Source of the DNA: Acuticoccus kalidii
Lineage (GTDB): Bacteria > Pseudomonadota > Alphaproteobacteria > Rhizobiales > Amorphaceae
Assembly: GCF_021556395.1 (NCBI RefSeq)
Contig: NZ_JAKGCS010000006.1
Coordinates: 186,001-250,000 of the forward strand
Reading direction: 5' to 3'
DNA: 64,000 nucleotides
The stretch's first letter is position 1. Each line of letters opens with the position of its first letter. Shown one piece after another: positions 26,694 through 36,042 of this stretch. Made by a program: the position numbers and the translations under genes. The notes under the pieces are model-generated. The model was not told where the DNA came from. It was given only the letters and a program-made list of their open reading frames with translations, and ran no database searches.

Positions 26694-28256
26694 TTACTCG
26701 GTGAAGTGAGCTTCTTCGGTGACCGGCGGCGACAGGTTCAGCGACCCGTCCACCTCGACACCGAGATCCAGATTGTCCTTCCAGGCCCAGAGCTGGAGAT
26801 TCTGGTAGATCGGGATGGCGCAGACCTCGTCCATGATCTTGCGCTGCGCCTCGGCCCAGAGGGCGTTCTGCTTGTCGGGATCCTGCTCGACGCGGGCGCC
26901 GAGGATCTCGTCGTCGGCGACGTCGCAGTGGGAGAAGTTCGTCACCGCCGTCGGGGTGCCGACGATCGAATCCGACAGGAAGAACTGGGTGAGGTAGACG
27001 TCCGCCACGGGAAAGCGGGCGGCCGAGTAGTGCACCACCTGGCTCGCATCGTCACGGATCTGGCTGTGGAAGGTCGCGTGCTCCACGGTCTCGATCTCGA
27101 GATTGATGTTCGCCGCGCGCAGCAACGCCTGGACGGCCTCCATGGTGGTGAGCATCCCCGGCAGCGTCGTGTGGATCGCCTTGATCGTGATGCCGTCCGG
27201 ATGGCCGGCCTCGGCGAGCAGCTCTTTCGCCTTCTCGATCGAATACTCGTATTGCGGAACGTCGTCCGTGAAGCCGAGATAGCCTTCCGGCACCGGCGAG
27301 ATCGCGGCGATCGTCACCTGGTCGCCCTTGAATTGGACCATCGTGTCCCGATCGATCGCGTGGGCGATCGCCCGGCGGACGTTGACGTCGTCGAGCGGCG
27401 GCATCGACATGTTGAGGTGGATGACGCTCATCTCACCCGGCTTCATGACCGCCACCTTGGTGCCCGGCACCTCGGCGATGCGCTCGACCCAGGTCTGTTC
27501 CTGCTTGCCGTAGATCATGTCGATCTCACCGGACTGGAACGCGAGATCGCGCGAGGAATCGGACGGGATATAGCGATAGAAGATTTCTTTGATCGCCGGT
27601 TCGCCGCGGAAATATTCCGGATTGGCGACGAGCTTCACATATTGCTGCGGCTGATACTCCGCGAACATGAACGGCCCGGTGCCGATCGGCTCGGACTGGA
27701 ATGTGTCGCCGAGCGCCTCGACGGCGTCCTGACAGACGATATTGCCGCCATGATAGGGCACGAGCAGGCCGAGAAGGCTCGGGACGGGCTCCGACAGCGT
27801 GATCGTCACCTCGTAGGGGCCGGTCGCCTCGACGGAGGAGAAGGCGCCATAGTCCTTGGCGAAGGAGGAGGAGTCGGCATCCATCGCGCGGTTCAGCGAA
27901 AAGACGACATCCTCGGCGTCGAGATTGCCGTAATCGCCATGGCAGGCGACATCCTCGCGCATCGTGAAGGTCCAGGTGAGACCATCCTCCGAGGAGGTCC
28001 AGCTCTCGGCGATGTCGGGCTCGATGAATTCCGGGCTCGCCTGGCCGGGCTTGATCCGCACGAGGCCGTTGAACATCCAGTGCAGAAGCCCCTTGTCGGG
28101 CGTCGTCGTCGCGCGGTGGGGGTCGAGCGTGCCGGCATCGGCGCTCGCCATGCCGACGCTGAGCGTCGTTCCGTCGGCCTGGGCGCCTGAGAGGGCTGCG
28201 CTCGCGAGGAGTGCGGCGAGCGAGAGCGACAGGGCAGCATGTTTCACGGATCTCAC
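26694..28256 (-). CDS. ABC transporter substrate-binding protein, family 5 (peptide/opine/nickel)
   Basis: Periplasmic binding protein of 520 residues. It has a signal peptide (MRSVKHAALSLSLAALLASA..., cleavage near AQADG) and the SBP_bac_5 layout, starting LDPHRATTTPDKGLLHWMFNGL. Ligands in this family include di- and oligopeptides, opines, glutathione and nickel; sequence alone does not decide. Because the operon also holds two amino-acid/amine-type FAD oxidases, an amino-acid derivative is plausible. It starts 81 bases after the short-chain dehydrogenase gene. Confidence 0.92.
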   Translation of the reverse strand: MRSVKHAALSLSLAALLASAALSGAQADGTTLSVGMASADAGTLDPHRATTTPDKGLLHWMFNGLVRIKPGQASPEFIEPDIAESWTSSEDGLTWTFTMREDVACHGDYGNLDAEDVVFSLNRAMDADSSSFAKDYGAFSSVEATGPYEVTITLSEPVPSLLGLLVPYHGGNIVCQDAVEALGDTFQSEPIGTGPFMFAEYQPQQYVKLVANPEYFRGEPAIKEIFYRYIPSDSSRDLAFQSGEIDMIYGKQEQTWVERIAEVPGTKVAVMKPGEMSVIHLNMSMPPLDDVNVRRAIAHAIDRDTMVQFKGDQVTIAAISPVPEGYLGFTDDVPQYEYSIEKAKELLAEAGHPDGITIKAIHTTLPGMLTTMEAVQALLRAANINLEIETVEHATFHSQIRDDASQVVHYSAARFPVADVYLTQFFLSDSIVGTPTAVTNFSHCDVADDEILGARVEQDPDKQNALWAEAQRKIMDEVCAIPIYQNLQLWAWKDNLDLGVEVDGSLNLSPPVTEEAHFTE

Positions 28257-28337
28257 CTCCTTCGATAGGCCCGTCTGGTGCCGTTCCGGCGTATGCGGGC
28301 TCTTTGTGGCCGGGCCGAGCGTGGCCCGCGTCTCAAC

Positions 28338-29051
28338 TCAGAATAGATCCTCCAATTTGCAGTTGACCAGCATCTCGGCCATCACCGCATTGTTCGGCAG
28401 CGCAATTGCCGTCGCGACCAGCTCGGCGAGGTCGGCTGGATCGATCATGTCCTCGCGGCGCACCTTGGTGACGTCGGCCGTGAGATCGGTCGCGACGAAG
28501 CTCGGACAGACGGCGGTGGCGCGCACGCCGTCGTCCCAGCCGATGCGGCGGGTTGAATGGGTGAGGGCCATCAGCGCGTGCTTGGTCATCGCGTAGGCGA
28601 CGTTCGCATTGGCGACGCGCTTGCCGGAGAGCGAGGAGATGTTGACGATCCGCCCGTGCCCGACCTTCCGCAGATGCGGCATGACGAGCCGCGTCATGAA
28701 GAGCGGGCCCTTGAGATTGATCGTCACCAGGCGGTCGAAATCGGCTTCGTCGCCGTCCTCGATCGAAAAGGTGTTCGACGTCCCGGCATTGTTCACGAGG
28801 CCGTCGATCCGGCCGAAGGTCGTGAGGGTCGCCTCGACCCATGCCTTGTAGGTCGCGCGCGTCTCCGCATCGTACTGGGCGCAGAGGAGGTGCGCGTTGG
28901 CGACAGGGGCGAGCACGTCCTTCAGCCCGGCGACGTCGCGCGCCCCGGCGCTGACCCGGTAGCCTTTGGACAACAACTTCTCGGTGATGGCGCGGCCGAT
29001 CCCGCGGTTGGCGCCGGACACCATGATCACCCGGCCGGCGGGATCAAGCAT
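28338..29051 (-). CDS. Short-chain dehydrogenase/reductase
   Basis: Classical SDR of 237 residues. The cofactor motif is SGANRGIGRA, followed by NNAGT, catalytic Ser in NISSLSGK and the YxxxK motif in YAMTK. The ATG at 29,051 has GGGAGAG upstream at good spacing. It lies between the FAD oxidase pair and the ABC importer on one strand and probably acts on a product or precursor of the imported compound. The substrate is unknown. Confidence 0.88.
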   Translation of the reverse strand: MLDPAGRVIMVSGANRGIGRAITEKLLSKGYRVSAGARDVAGLKDVLAPVANAHLLCAQYDAETRATYKAWVEATLTTFGRIDGLVNNAGTSNTFSIEDGDEADFDRLVTINLKGPLFMTRLVMPHLRKVGHGRIVNISSLSGKRVANANVAYAMTKHALMALTHSTRRIGWDDGVRATAVCPSFVATDLTADVTKVRREDMIDPADLAELVATAIALPNNAVMAEMLVNCKLEDLF

Positions 29052-29399
29052 CAAGGTTCTCTCCCATCGAATACCGCGCTCGCTCAGGCGAAGGCGGATG
29101 AGGCGCAAGACTATCCGCCTCGGGCACGATGATGTCTGCAAGGACGGGCCCGATCAAGGGAGGAGATGCGAATTGGCGACCGGAAAATCCAAAGGGATGA
29201 AGGCGTTGCAACACGGCTCTACTTTCCGAAATAGCCAGGAATTGGTCCCTGACCATCCCGTCGCGTGACGACGACATTGCCGCATTCGGGCGCGGCGAAG
29301 GCAACGCGAAAAGAGTGGCAAGCCTGCCCCGAATGTGGGCAACACGCATAGGCTGCGGGCGAATCGCCGGTTCGGGGCCGGCTTCGCCGCGCGGCGCGA
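29052..29399. other. Intergenic region between oxidase pair and dehydrogenase/importer genes
   Basis: 348 bases without a credible gene. It probably carries the promoter of the minus-strand dehydrogenase-importer genes, but no convincing -35/-10 pair, operator palindrome or terminator could be picked out. Confidence 0.5.
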
Positions 29400-30560
29400 T
29401 CAGCCGTGGAGGGTGAGCGGCGCCTGAGTGCCGCCGTCGTTGAAGCGGGCGAAGCGGAAGGCGTCGAGGGCGTGGCGCGGCGGGCGGCCGAGCGCGAGAT
29501 CGGCCGCCAGCGGTCCCGTCACCGGGCCGATGCAGAAGCCGTGACCCGAGAAGCCCGCCGCCACGACGAGATTGTCGTAGCCCGGCACGTGATCGATGAC
29601 CGGCAGCGCGTCCGGCGTGAGGTCGAGAAGGCCGCCCCAGACCGCTTCGAGCTCGCATTCCGCGACCAACGGAAGGACGGCCGAAACCCGGTCCAGCGTG
29701 TCCCGCAGGCGGCCGAGATGGGGGGCGGCGACGGGGCGGGCGCCGGATTCGTCGAGCGTGCCGGTGAAGGGCTCGGCCCCGGAGGTGAAGCGCAGCCGCC
29801 CGGTCCACTCCTGCCGTGCCGCGAAAACTGCGCCGGCGGTGCCGAGCACGGGCGCGAGGACCGGATCGATCGGCCGCGTGCGGATCACCGTGACGATCGG
29901 GATCGTGAGGGGAATGCGCGCGCCGAGCGGTTCGAGCAGGCGGTTGACGTGGATGCCGCCGGCGAGCACCACCGCGCCCGGCTCGATGCGCCGCGTCGGG
30001 GTGATCGCCGCGGTGATCCGCCCACCGGACGCCTCGAAACGCTCGACCGGCTCACCCTCCGAGAGGCTGACGCCCTTGCGCTTGCCGGCCGCGATGAAGG
30101 CGCCGACCGTGGCGACCGGGTCGGCATGTCCGTCGCTCGGGCAGAAGGATGCGGCCATCACCTTGTCGGACAAAGCCGGCGTGACGGCGCGCACCGCCTC
30201 GAGGGTCGGCAGGAAATCGATGTCGAGCCCTTCGGCCCGGTGGGCCTCGACGAGCGATCGGATGTGCGCGACCTCGCTTTCGGTGCAGGCGAGGCGGAGA
30301 TTGCCGTCCTGGCGATAGTGGGTCTCGCCGTCGAGGCGCTCGGCAAGGCTCGGCCAGCCGGCGACGGCCGCCTTCGCGATCGGAAGCTCGGTGGCATGGC
30401 GGCCGGATTGGCGCACGCCGGCGAGCGTCCAGCCAGAGGCCATCGCGGCCGGGCCGTAGGTGTCGACGATCTCGACCCGCGCGCCCTGCTCGGCGAGTTC
30501 CAGCGCGGCGGCGGCCCCGGTGATCCCGGCGCCGACGACGAGGACGTCGGGCGCGCTCAC
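29400..30560 (-). CDS. FAD-dependent amino-acid/amine oxidoreductase (second of tandem pair)
   Basis: DAO-family flavoprotein of 386 residues. N-terminal dinucleotide-binding motif DVLVVGAGITGAAAALEL, and near the C-terminus the FAD-contacting GFSGHGFCIGP. Relatives are D-amino-acid, glycine, sarcosine and opine oxidases/dehydrogenases. The start is a GTG at 30,560 that overlaps the stop of the upstream paralogue by 4 bases (GTGA). Its relation to the upstream gene (same fold and C-terminal motif) suggests an old duplication or a two-subunit enzyme. Confidence 0.87.
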   Translation of the reverse strand: MSAPDVLVVGAGITGAAAALELAEQGARVEIVDTYGPAAMASGWTLAGVRQSGRHATELPIAKAAVAGWPSLAERLDGETHYRQDGNLRLACTESEVAHIRSLVEAHRAEGLDIDFLPTLEAVRAVTPALSDKVMAASFCPSDGHADPVATVGAFIAAGKRKGVSLSEGEPVERFEASGGRITAAITPTRRIEPGAVVLAGGIHVNRLLEPLGARIPLTIPIVTVIRTRPIDPVLAPVLGTAGAVFAARQEWTGRLRFTSGAEPFTGTLDESGARPVAAPHLGRLRDTLDRVSAVLPLVAECELEAVWGGLLDLTPDALPVIDHVPGYDNLVVAAGFSGHGFCIGPVTGPLAADLALGRPPRHALDAFRFARFNDGGTQAPLTLHG

Positions 30561-31849
30561 GCCGCGGCCTTGCGACCGGACTTGAAGCGGTCGAGCCGGA
30601 ACTGGGTGGTGTCGAAGCTCGGCGTGCGGCCGGTCGCGAGCTCGGCGGCGAGCATCCCGGCGCCCGGTCCGATGCCGAAGCCGTGGCCGGACAGCCCCGT
30701 TGCGATCCACAGGCCCGGCACCGTGGGCGCCTCGTCGATGATCGGCACCTCGTCGGGCGTGACGTCGATCATGCCGCCCCACGCCTCCAGGATGTCGATC
30801 TCGCCGAGCGAGGGATAGAACGTCATCGCGGTTTTGCGGACGGTGTTCAAAAGCTCCATGTCGGGCTCAGGATCGAAGACGCGGATCGCCTCGAACGGGC
30901 TCGTGTCGTCGGCCGTCCAGCGGTGATGGCCGAGCGGGCCGAAAAACGAGCTGTTGCCGCGGATCTTCAGCATCTTCCAGCGCTTCTTGATCACCGGCAT
31001 GAACGGGACGAGATGGCGGAAGGCGGCGGGAATGAGCTCGAAGGTCGCGGCGTTGGAGCGGGCGACGGTGTAGCCGCCGTCCGGCCGGCGGCGCAGCGAG
31101 GCGCCGGTCGCGCCGAAACCGCCGGTGTGGATCTCCGGCAGCGGGCTCGTCCGAAAGGCGGAGGCGCGCACCGCGAGCTGCGGGATATAGATGCCGAGAT
31201 TCTCGAGGAAGGTGCGCGACCACGCTCCGCCCGACAGGATCGCCGCCTCGCACTGGATCTCGCCCCGCTCCGTCGCGACGGATTTGATGCGGCCGCCTTC
31301 CATCTCGACCGTGCGCGCCGCGCAGCCTTCGACCACGGTGACGCCCTCCGCCGCCGCGAGGCGGGCGAAGGCCGGCGCGGCGAGGCGCGGCTCCGCCGTC
31401 ATGTCGGACGGGGTGTGCAGCGCGCCCTTGAAGCGGCGGCCTTCGAGACCGAGAAGCGCGTCCACCTCGGCGGGGGAGAGGAGCTTGGTGTCGAGCTGGA
31501 AGCCCTCCGCGGAGGCGAGCCAGGCCTCGCGCTCGGCGAGTTCGGCCTCGTTCAGCGCGAGATAGGTGGTGCCGTTGACGCCGAAGCCGATATCCTCGCC
31601 GCATTCCGAGGCGAGGCGCTGCCACAGCCGGGCGCTCTCGATCATCATCGGCAGCTCGCGCGGGTCGCGGCCCTGCTTCCGAATCCAGCCCCAGTTGCGT
31701 GAGGATTGCTCCCCGGCAATCCGCCCCTTCTCCAGGAGGACGACCTTCCGACCCATCCGGTTGAGGAAGATCGCAGTGCTGACACCGAGAATACCGCCGC
31801 CGATGACGACGATATCGGCGTTTCGGGGAAGGGATTCGGGAGTGTTCAT
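30557..31849 (-). CDS. FAD-dependent amino-acid/amine oxidoreductase (first of tandem pair)
   Basis: DAO-family flavoprotein of 430 residues: ADIVVIGGGILGVSTAIFL at the N-terminus, then EQSSRNWGWIRKQGRDP, typical of a subgroup related to gamma-glutamylputrescine oxidases and opine oxidases, and GLSGHGFGIGPGAG near the C-terminus. The ATG at 31,849 sits directly before the homologous region. It is the first gene of the minus-strand oxidase-dehydrogenase-importer cluster and is divergent from chrA. Confidence 0.87.
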   Translation of the reverse strand: MNTPESLPRNADIVVIGGGILGVSTAIFLNRMGRKVVLLEKGRIAGEQSSRNWGWIRKQGRDPRELPMMIESARLWQRLASECGEDIGFGVNGTTYLALNEAELAEREAWLASAEGFQLDTKLLSPAEVDALLGLEGRRFKGALHTPSDMTAEPRLAAPAFARLAAAEGVTVVEGCAARTVEMEGGRIKSVATERGEIQCEAAILSGGAWSRTFLENLGIYIPQLAVRASAFRTSPLPEIHTGGFGATGASLRRRPDGGYTVARSNAATFELIPAAFRHLVPFMPVIKKRWKMLKIRGNSSFFGPLGHHRWTADDTSPFEAIRVFDPEPDMELLNTVRKTAMTFYPSLGEIDILEAWGGMIDVTPDEVPIIDEAPTVPGLWIATGLSGHGFGIGPGAGMLAAELATGRTPSFDTTQFRLDRFKSGRKAAA

Positions 31850-32086
31850 GGAGACGGCCAGCCGGGTTGGAACGTTCGCATCGAAACAATATTCATGCCA
31901 TGACGGCGCGCGCCGGGCGGCGCGTTCGCCCATCATAGGCCCGGCCGATCGCAGGTTGAAAGATGCTTTGCCGATCGCGCTCGGTCGGCTGCCAGGGGCG
32001 AAACGGGGATGGATGCAGGCAGGCTGTCATCCTCCTGTCATGCGGGGCGGGGAGAGGCTCTCTTGCGACATGACGAGGAGGCTCCG

Positions 32087-33271
32087 TTGGCGGGCGAGAC
32101 GACAGCGAAAAACGGCACGGCGCGCGAGGTCTTTCTCGCCTTCCTGCCGCTCGGCTTCACCTCCTTCGGCGGGCCGGTCGCCCATCTCGGCTTTTTCCGC
32201 ACCGCCTTCGTGGAGCGGCGGGGTTGGTTCACCGACGCCGCCTATGCCGATCTCGTCGCGCTCTGCCAGTTTCTGCCGGGGCCGGCGTCGAGCCAGGTCG
32301 GCATGGCGATCGGACTGACGCGCGCCGGCTTCGCGGGAATGCTGGCGGCCTGGATCGCCTTCACCCTGCCGAGCGCCGTCGCGCTGACCCTTTTCGGGCT
32401 GTTGATCGGGACGACCGGGGTCGTCGAGGGGGCGGGCTGGCTCGTCGGCCTCAAGGCTGCGGCGGTCGCGGTGGTCGCGCACGCCCTTCTCGGCATGACC
32501 CGTTCGCTCGCGGCGACGCGGGAACGGGCGGCGATCGCGGGCCTTGCGGCGATCATCGTCCTCCTCGCGCCCGATCGCGGCATGGCCCAGCTCGCCGTGA
32601 TCGCCCTCGGCGCTCTCGCCGGCCTCGTCTTGCCCGATGTCGCATCGCCCGAGCCGGGCGGCGCGCGGGCGCCGGTCGGTCGGCGGGTCGGCGTCGCCGC
32701 GCTCCTCGCCTTCGCGCTCCTCCTCGCCGGCTTGCCGCTCCTCGCCCCGCTCGGTGCGCCGCTCGATCTGTTCGACCGCACCTATCGGGCCGGCGCGCTC
32801 GTGTTCGGTGGCGGCCATGTCGTCCTGCCGCTCCTCGAAGGCGAATTGGCCGGGATGGTCGATCAGGCGACGTTCCTCGCCGGTTATGGGGCGGCGCAGG
32901 CGGTGCCGGGGCCGCTCTTCACCTTCGCCGCCTTTCTCGGCACGGTCGCCGAGCCGTTTGGCGGCGTTCCGGGGGCGGTGGTGGCGCTCGTCGGGATCTT
33001 CCTACCGTCGATGCTCCTCGTTCTCGGCGTGTTGCCCTTTTGGGACGACCTGCGGCGCATGGCGGTGGCACGCCGGGCGCTCGCGGGGGTCAACGCGGCG
33101 GTGGTCGGGCTTCTCGGGGCGGCGTTCTACGATCCGGTCTTCACGCGGGGCATCCCCGACGTCGGCGCGCTGTCGCTGGCGATCGCCGCCTTCGCGGCAC
33201 TCGCGGCGTGGCGGACACCGGCCTGGCTCGTGGTGATCGTCGCCGGAGCGATCGGCGGTTTCGTTCTTTGA
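32087..33271 (+). CDS. chrA: Chromate efflux transporter ChrA (long-chain, two-domain)
   Basis: CHR-family transporter of about 394 residues with two homologous halves. The first contains FLPLGFTSFGGPVAHLGFFR and QFLPGPASSQ; the second contains GALVFGGGHVVLPLLE and QAVPGPLFTFAAFLG. About ten membrane segments. It exports chromate; in alphaproteobacteria it may also move other oxyanions. The start is uncertain: TTG at 32,087 has GAGGAG with a 6-base spacer and is adopted; ATG at 32,009 would add 26 residues that look non-protein-like. Confidence 0.9.
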   Translation: MAGETTAKNGTAREVFLAFLPLGFTSFGGPVAHLGFFRTAFVERRGWFTDAAYADLVALCQFLPGPASSQVGMAIGLTRAGFAGMLAAWIAFTLPSAVALTLFGLLIGTTGVVEGAGWLVGLKAAAVAVVAHALLGMTRSLAATRERAAIAGLAAIIVLLAPDRGMAQLAVIALGALAGLVLPDVASPEPGGARAPVGRRVGVAALLAFALLLAGLPLLAPLGAPLDLFDRTYRAGALVFGGGHVVLPLLEGELAGMVDQATFLAGYGAAQAVPGPLFTFAAFLGTVAEPFGGVPGAVVALVGIFLPSMLLVLGVLPFWDDLRRMAVARRALAGVNAAVVGLLGAAFYDPVFTRGIPDVGALSLAIAAFAALAAWRTPAWLVVIVAGAIGGFVL

Positions 33272-33376
33272 GCCGTTTGGGCTCCACAAAAAGAACAAAA
33301 CGAGTCAATCTAAGCGCCCCGCCGGTTGCACGTTCCCGCGCACCGGATCGTCAAAAAAGGTGCGCGAAGGTTGAGT

Positions 33377-33862
33377 ATGCCGCTCCTCAGTACATTCGAC
33401 GTCGATGCGATGATCGACGGGCGCCAGTCGCCGCAGGCGATGAAGGTGCGTCGCGGCGTCGGGCGGTTGCTGCGTGAAATGGGTTGGGCGGTGGTGCCGG
33501 AGTTGATTCTGTCGAGCGGCCGGCGCGCCGATCTCGTGGCGATCGACGGGCGCGGAGAGGTGACGATCGTCGAGATCAAGTCGTCGATCGCCGACTTCCG
33601 CGCCGATTCCAAGTGGCACCATTATAAGAGTGCCTGCGACCGGCTCTATTTCGCCTCGACCCCGGACGTCGGCGATATCTTCCCGCCCGAGGAAGGCCTC
33701 ATCATGACCGACGGGTTCATGGCCGAGATCGTGCGCGAGGCCCAACATTCCCGCCTCGCTGCGTCGACGCGGCGGGCGATGACGCTGCGCATCGCGCAGA
33801 CCGCCGCCCGCCGCCTCCACGAGCTCGAAGACCCGAACCCCTGGGTCTCGGCGCCCGTCTGA
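33377..33862 (+). CDS. mmcB: MmcB family DNA repair protein
   Basis: Protein of 161 residues matching MmcB, a small PD-(D/E)xK nuclease-like protein that in Caulobacter is DNA-damage-induced and linked to mitomycin C resistance. The nuclease-like core is RRADLVAIDGRGEVTIVEIKSS, giving D...ExK. The ATG at 33,377 is chosen; 17 upstream codons are open but unlike the family. No convincing LexA box was found upstream. It converges with hemF with a 6-base gap. Confidence 0.86.
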   Translation: MPLLSTFDVDAMIDGRQSPQAMKVRRGVGRLLREMGWAVVPELILSSGRRADLVAIDGRGEVTIVEIKSSIADFRADSKWHHYKSACDRLYFASTPDVGDIFPPEEGLIMTDGFMAEIVREAQHSRLAASTRRAMTLRIAQTAARRLHELEDPNPWVSAPV

Positions 33863-33868
33863 CGCCCC

Positions 33869-34783
33869 TCAGGGCCAGCGGACGGTGGGCGGCATCGAGG
33901 ACAGGATCGAGTTGGTGTTGCCGCCGGTTTTGAGCCCGAAGATCGTGCCGCGGTCGTAAAGGAGATTGAACTCCACATAGCGGCCGCGCCGGATCTCCTG
34001 CTCTTCCCGGTCCGCGGGGGTCCACGGCTCGTGCATCGTCCGGCGGACGATCGTGGCATACACGTCCATGAACGTGCGGCCGATGTCCTGGGTGAAGGCG
34101 AAATCGGCGTCCCAGGTCCCGCTCGCTTGATAATCGTAGAACACGCCGCCGACGCCGCGCATCTCTCCGCCGCGATGGGGGAGGGAGAAATAATCGTCGC
34201 ACCAGGCCCTGTCGCGCGGATAGTCTGCGACCGGGTGGCGAGCGTACATTTCGCGAAACGCTTCGTGGAAGAGGACCGTGTCAGGGTGGTCCTGCCCACG
34301 CCGCCGGTCGAGCATCGGGGTGAGATCCGCCCCGCCGCCGAACCAGTGGCGCGTGGTGACGACATAGCGCGTGTTGATGTGCACCGTCGGCACGTGCGGA
34401 TTGCGCGGATGGGCGATCAGCGAGAGGCCGGAGGCCCAGAAGCGCGGATCCTCGTCGGCGCCAGGGATCTGTTTGCGGAAGGCTTCGGAAAAGGTGCCGT
34501 GCACCGTGGAGGTGTGGACGCCGGCCTTTTCGAACAGGCGGCCGTGCAGCATCCCCATGACCCCGCCGCCGCCTTCGCTGCCGTCGCTGCCGGTGCGGGA
34601 CCATGGCTCGCGGGTGAAGCGCCCGGCCGGGTCGACACCCGACGCCTCGTCCTCGAGCGTTTCGAAAAGCGCGTGGATTTGGTCGCGGAGCGATTCGAAC
34701 CAAGCGCGCGCCGTCTCCTGTTGAGCGCCGAGCGTCGCCGGGTCGGGGAGGGGGCCGCCTTTGCGGGCGTGGTCAAGGGTCAT
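33869..34783 (-). CDS. hemF: Oxygen-dependent coproporphyrinogen III oxidase
   Basis: Protein of 304 residues decarboxylating coproporphyrinogen III to protoporphyrinogen IX in haem synthesis, using O2. Family signatures include [31 protein letters not shown] and the C-terminal [23 protein letters not shown] region. The ATG at 34,783 overlaps the trmL stop by 4 bases. It is cytosolic, and the sequence is complete. Confidence 0.97.
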   Translation of the reverse strand: MTLDHARKGGPLPDPATLGAQQETARAWFESLRDQIHALFETLEDEASGVDPAGRFTREPWSRTGSDGSEGGGGVMGMLHGRLFEKAGVHTSTVHGTFSEAFRKQIPGADEDPRFWASGLSLIAHPRNPHVPTVHINTRYVVTTRHWFGGGADLTPMLDRRRGQDHPDTVLFHEAFREMYARHPVADYPRDRAWCDDYFSLPHRGGEMRGVGGVFYDYQASGTWDADFAFTQDIGRTFMDVYATIVRRTMHEPWTPADREEQEIRRGRYVEFNLLYDRGTIFGLKTGGNTNSILSSMPPTVRWP

Positions 34784-35244
34784 GCAAGGCCTTTGAGCTG
34801 GATCGTCGCAGAGGAGCGGAGGCCTTCGATGAGCCCGATCCCGACCGAGACGGCAAGGTTAAGGGACCGCGTGTCGGCCGCCATCGGAATGCGCACGGTG
34901 GCGCCGGCGGCGGCGTGAACGTCATCCGGGACGCCGGCGCTCTCTTGTCCAAAGAGAAGAATATCGTCGGCCTCGAAGGCGAATTCGGTGACGAATGTCG
35001 ACGCCCGTGTCGTGAAGAGGACCGTTCGTCGCGTCCCGATCGCGTCTAAAAAGCTCGTCCAATTCGAATGCCGGACGAGTGTTGCGCGGGCAGCATAGTC
35101 GAGCCCAGCCCGGCGCACCGCACGGTCGGACAAATCGAAAGCGGCCGGTCCGACGATATGGACAGCCGCGTTGAAACAGCGCGCCGTCCTCAGGATCGCC
35201 GCGGTGTTTTGAGGAATATCAGGCTGGTAGAGGGCAACATCCAT
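34780..35244 (-). CDS. trmL: tRNA (cytidine/uridine-34-2'-O)-methyltransferase
   Basis: SPOUT methyltransferase of 154 residues: [19 protein letters not shown] (motif 1), FGQESAGVP (motif 2) and [18 protein letters not shown] (motif 3), which form the trefoil-knot SAM site. It 2'-O-methylates the wobble base of tRNA(Leu). It is coupled to hemF by an ATGA overlap. A perfect 15-base inverted repeat lies 1 base upstream of its start codon. Confidence 0.94.
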   Translation of the reverse strand: MDVALYQPDIPQNTAAILRTARCFNAAVHIVGPAAFDLSDRAVRRAGLDYAARATLVRHSNWTSFLDAIGTRRTVLFTTRASTFVTEFAFEADDILLFGQESAGVPDDVHAAAGATVRIPMAADTRSLNLAVSVGIGLIEGLRSSATIQLKGLA

Positions 35245-35245
35245 G

Positions 35246-35260
35246 TTGCGATTTTCGCAA
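35246..35260. promoter_or_regulatory. Perfect inverted repeat abutting the trmL start codon
   Basis: TTGCGA (35,246-35,251), TTT, TCGCAA (35,255-35,260). It lies 1 base before the trmL ATG, between divergent trmL-hemF and petABC. It would cover the ribosome-binding site of trmL and could be an operator or a small hairpin affecting translation. It is FNR-like in spacing but not in sequence. Confidence 0.4.
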
Positions 35261-35455
35261 ACTGTCCACGAAGAATGAGCGACCCCCTAGGCGGCTCGCC
35301 CCCCCTTGCGCTATCAGGTTTCAGACTTTTCAAAAACCACCGCCCGTTTAGGATAGTTTGCGACAAGGTGTCTAACTGAATGTCATCTGGACACCAGCAG
35401 CGGGGGCGTGCACACCGCTACGGCACCAGCGCTAGGGGCGGACAAGGAGACAAGC

Positions 35456-36028
35456 GTGGCGACGACGGAGCACACTGACAACACCCATGGGACAACGCGG
35501 CGCGACTTTCTATTCATCGCGACGGGCGCTGTCGGCGCCGTCGGTGTAGCCGGGGTCGCCTGGCCGTTCATCGACCAGATGAACCCGGACGCCTCGACCC
35601 AGGCACTCGCCTCCATCGAGGTCGATATCAGCGCCCTCGCCACCGGCGAATCGATGACGGTCATGTGGCGTGGCCGCCCGATCTTCATCCGTCGCCGCAC
35701 CGAGACGGAAGTGCAGGAAGCCAAGGACACGCCGCTCTCCGAGCTGCGCGATCCGGTGGCCCGCAACCCGAATCTCGGCGGCGAAGAGCCGGCGACGGAC
35801 GTGAACCGTGCGGCCGAAGGGCAGGAAGATCTCCTCGTGATGATCGGCATCTGCACCCATCTCGGCTGCGTTCCGCTCGGCCAGCAGGGCGATTATGGCG
35901 GTTGGTTCTGCCCCTGCCACGGCTCCCACTATGATACCGCGGGCCGCATCCGTAAGGGCCCCGCACCGTTGAATCTCGAAATCCCGCCCTACACGTTCGC
36001 GTCGGAATCGACGCTCGTCATCGGCTGA
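35456..36028 (+). CDS. petA: Ubiquinol-cytochrome c reductase Rieske iron-sulfur subunit
   Basis: Protein of 190 residues with a Tat signal/membrane anchor ([17 protein letters not shown]) and the Rieske 2Fe-2S ligands CTHLGC and CPCHGSHYD. It moves electrons from ubiquinol to cytochrome c1 on the periplasmic face. The GTG at 35,456 has AAGGAG-type spacing (GGAG, 6-base spacer) and is chosen over a GTG 48 bases upstream with no ribosome-binding site. It heads petABC, with 14 bases to petB. Confidence 0.96.
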   Translation: MATTEHTDNTHGTTRRDFLFIATGAVGAVGVAGVAWPFIDQMNPDASTQALASIEVDISALATGESMTVMWRGRPIFIRRRTETEVQEAKDTPLSELRDPVARNPNLGGEEPATDVNRAAEGQEDLLVMIGICTHLGCVPLGQQGDYGGWFCPCHGSHYDTAGRIRKGPAPLNLEIPPYTFASESTLVIG

Positions 36029-36042
36029 TCGGAGGAGAGCCC

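Noticed and set aside
28966..29268. 100-codon plus-strand frame overlapping the SDR start
   Set aside because: Antisense to the SDR N-terminus and without homology-like features; probably fortuitous.
33262..33376. Possible LexA (SOS) box upstream of mmcB
   Set aside because: Only half-sites (GAAC, GTTC) occur; neither GAAC-N7-GAAC nor GTTC-N7-GTTC is present, so no SOS operator is claimed.
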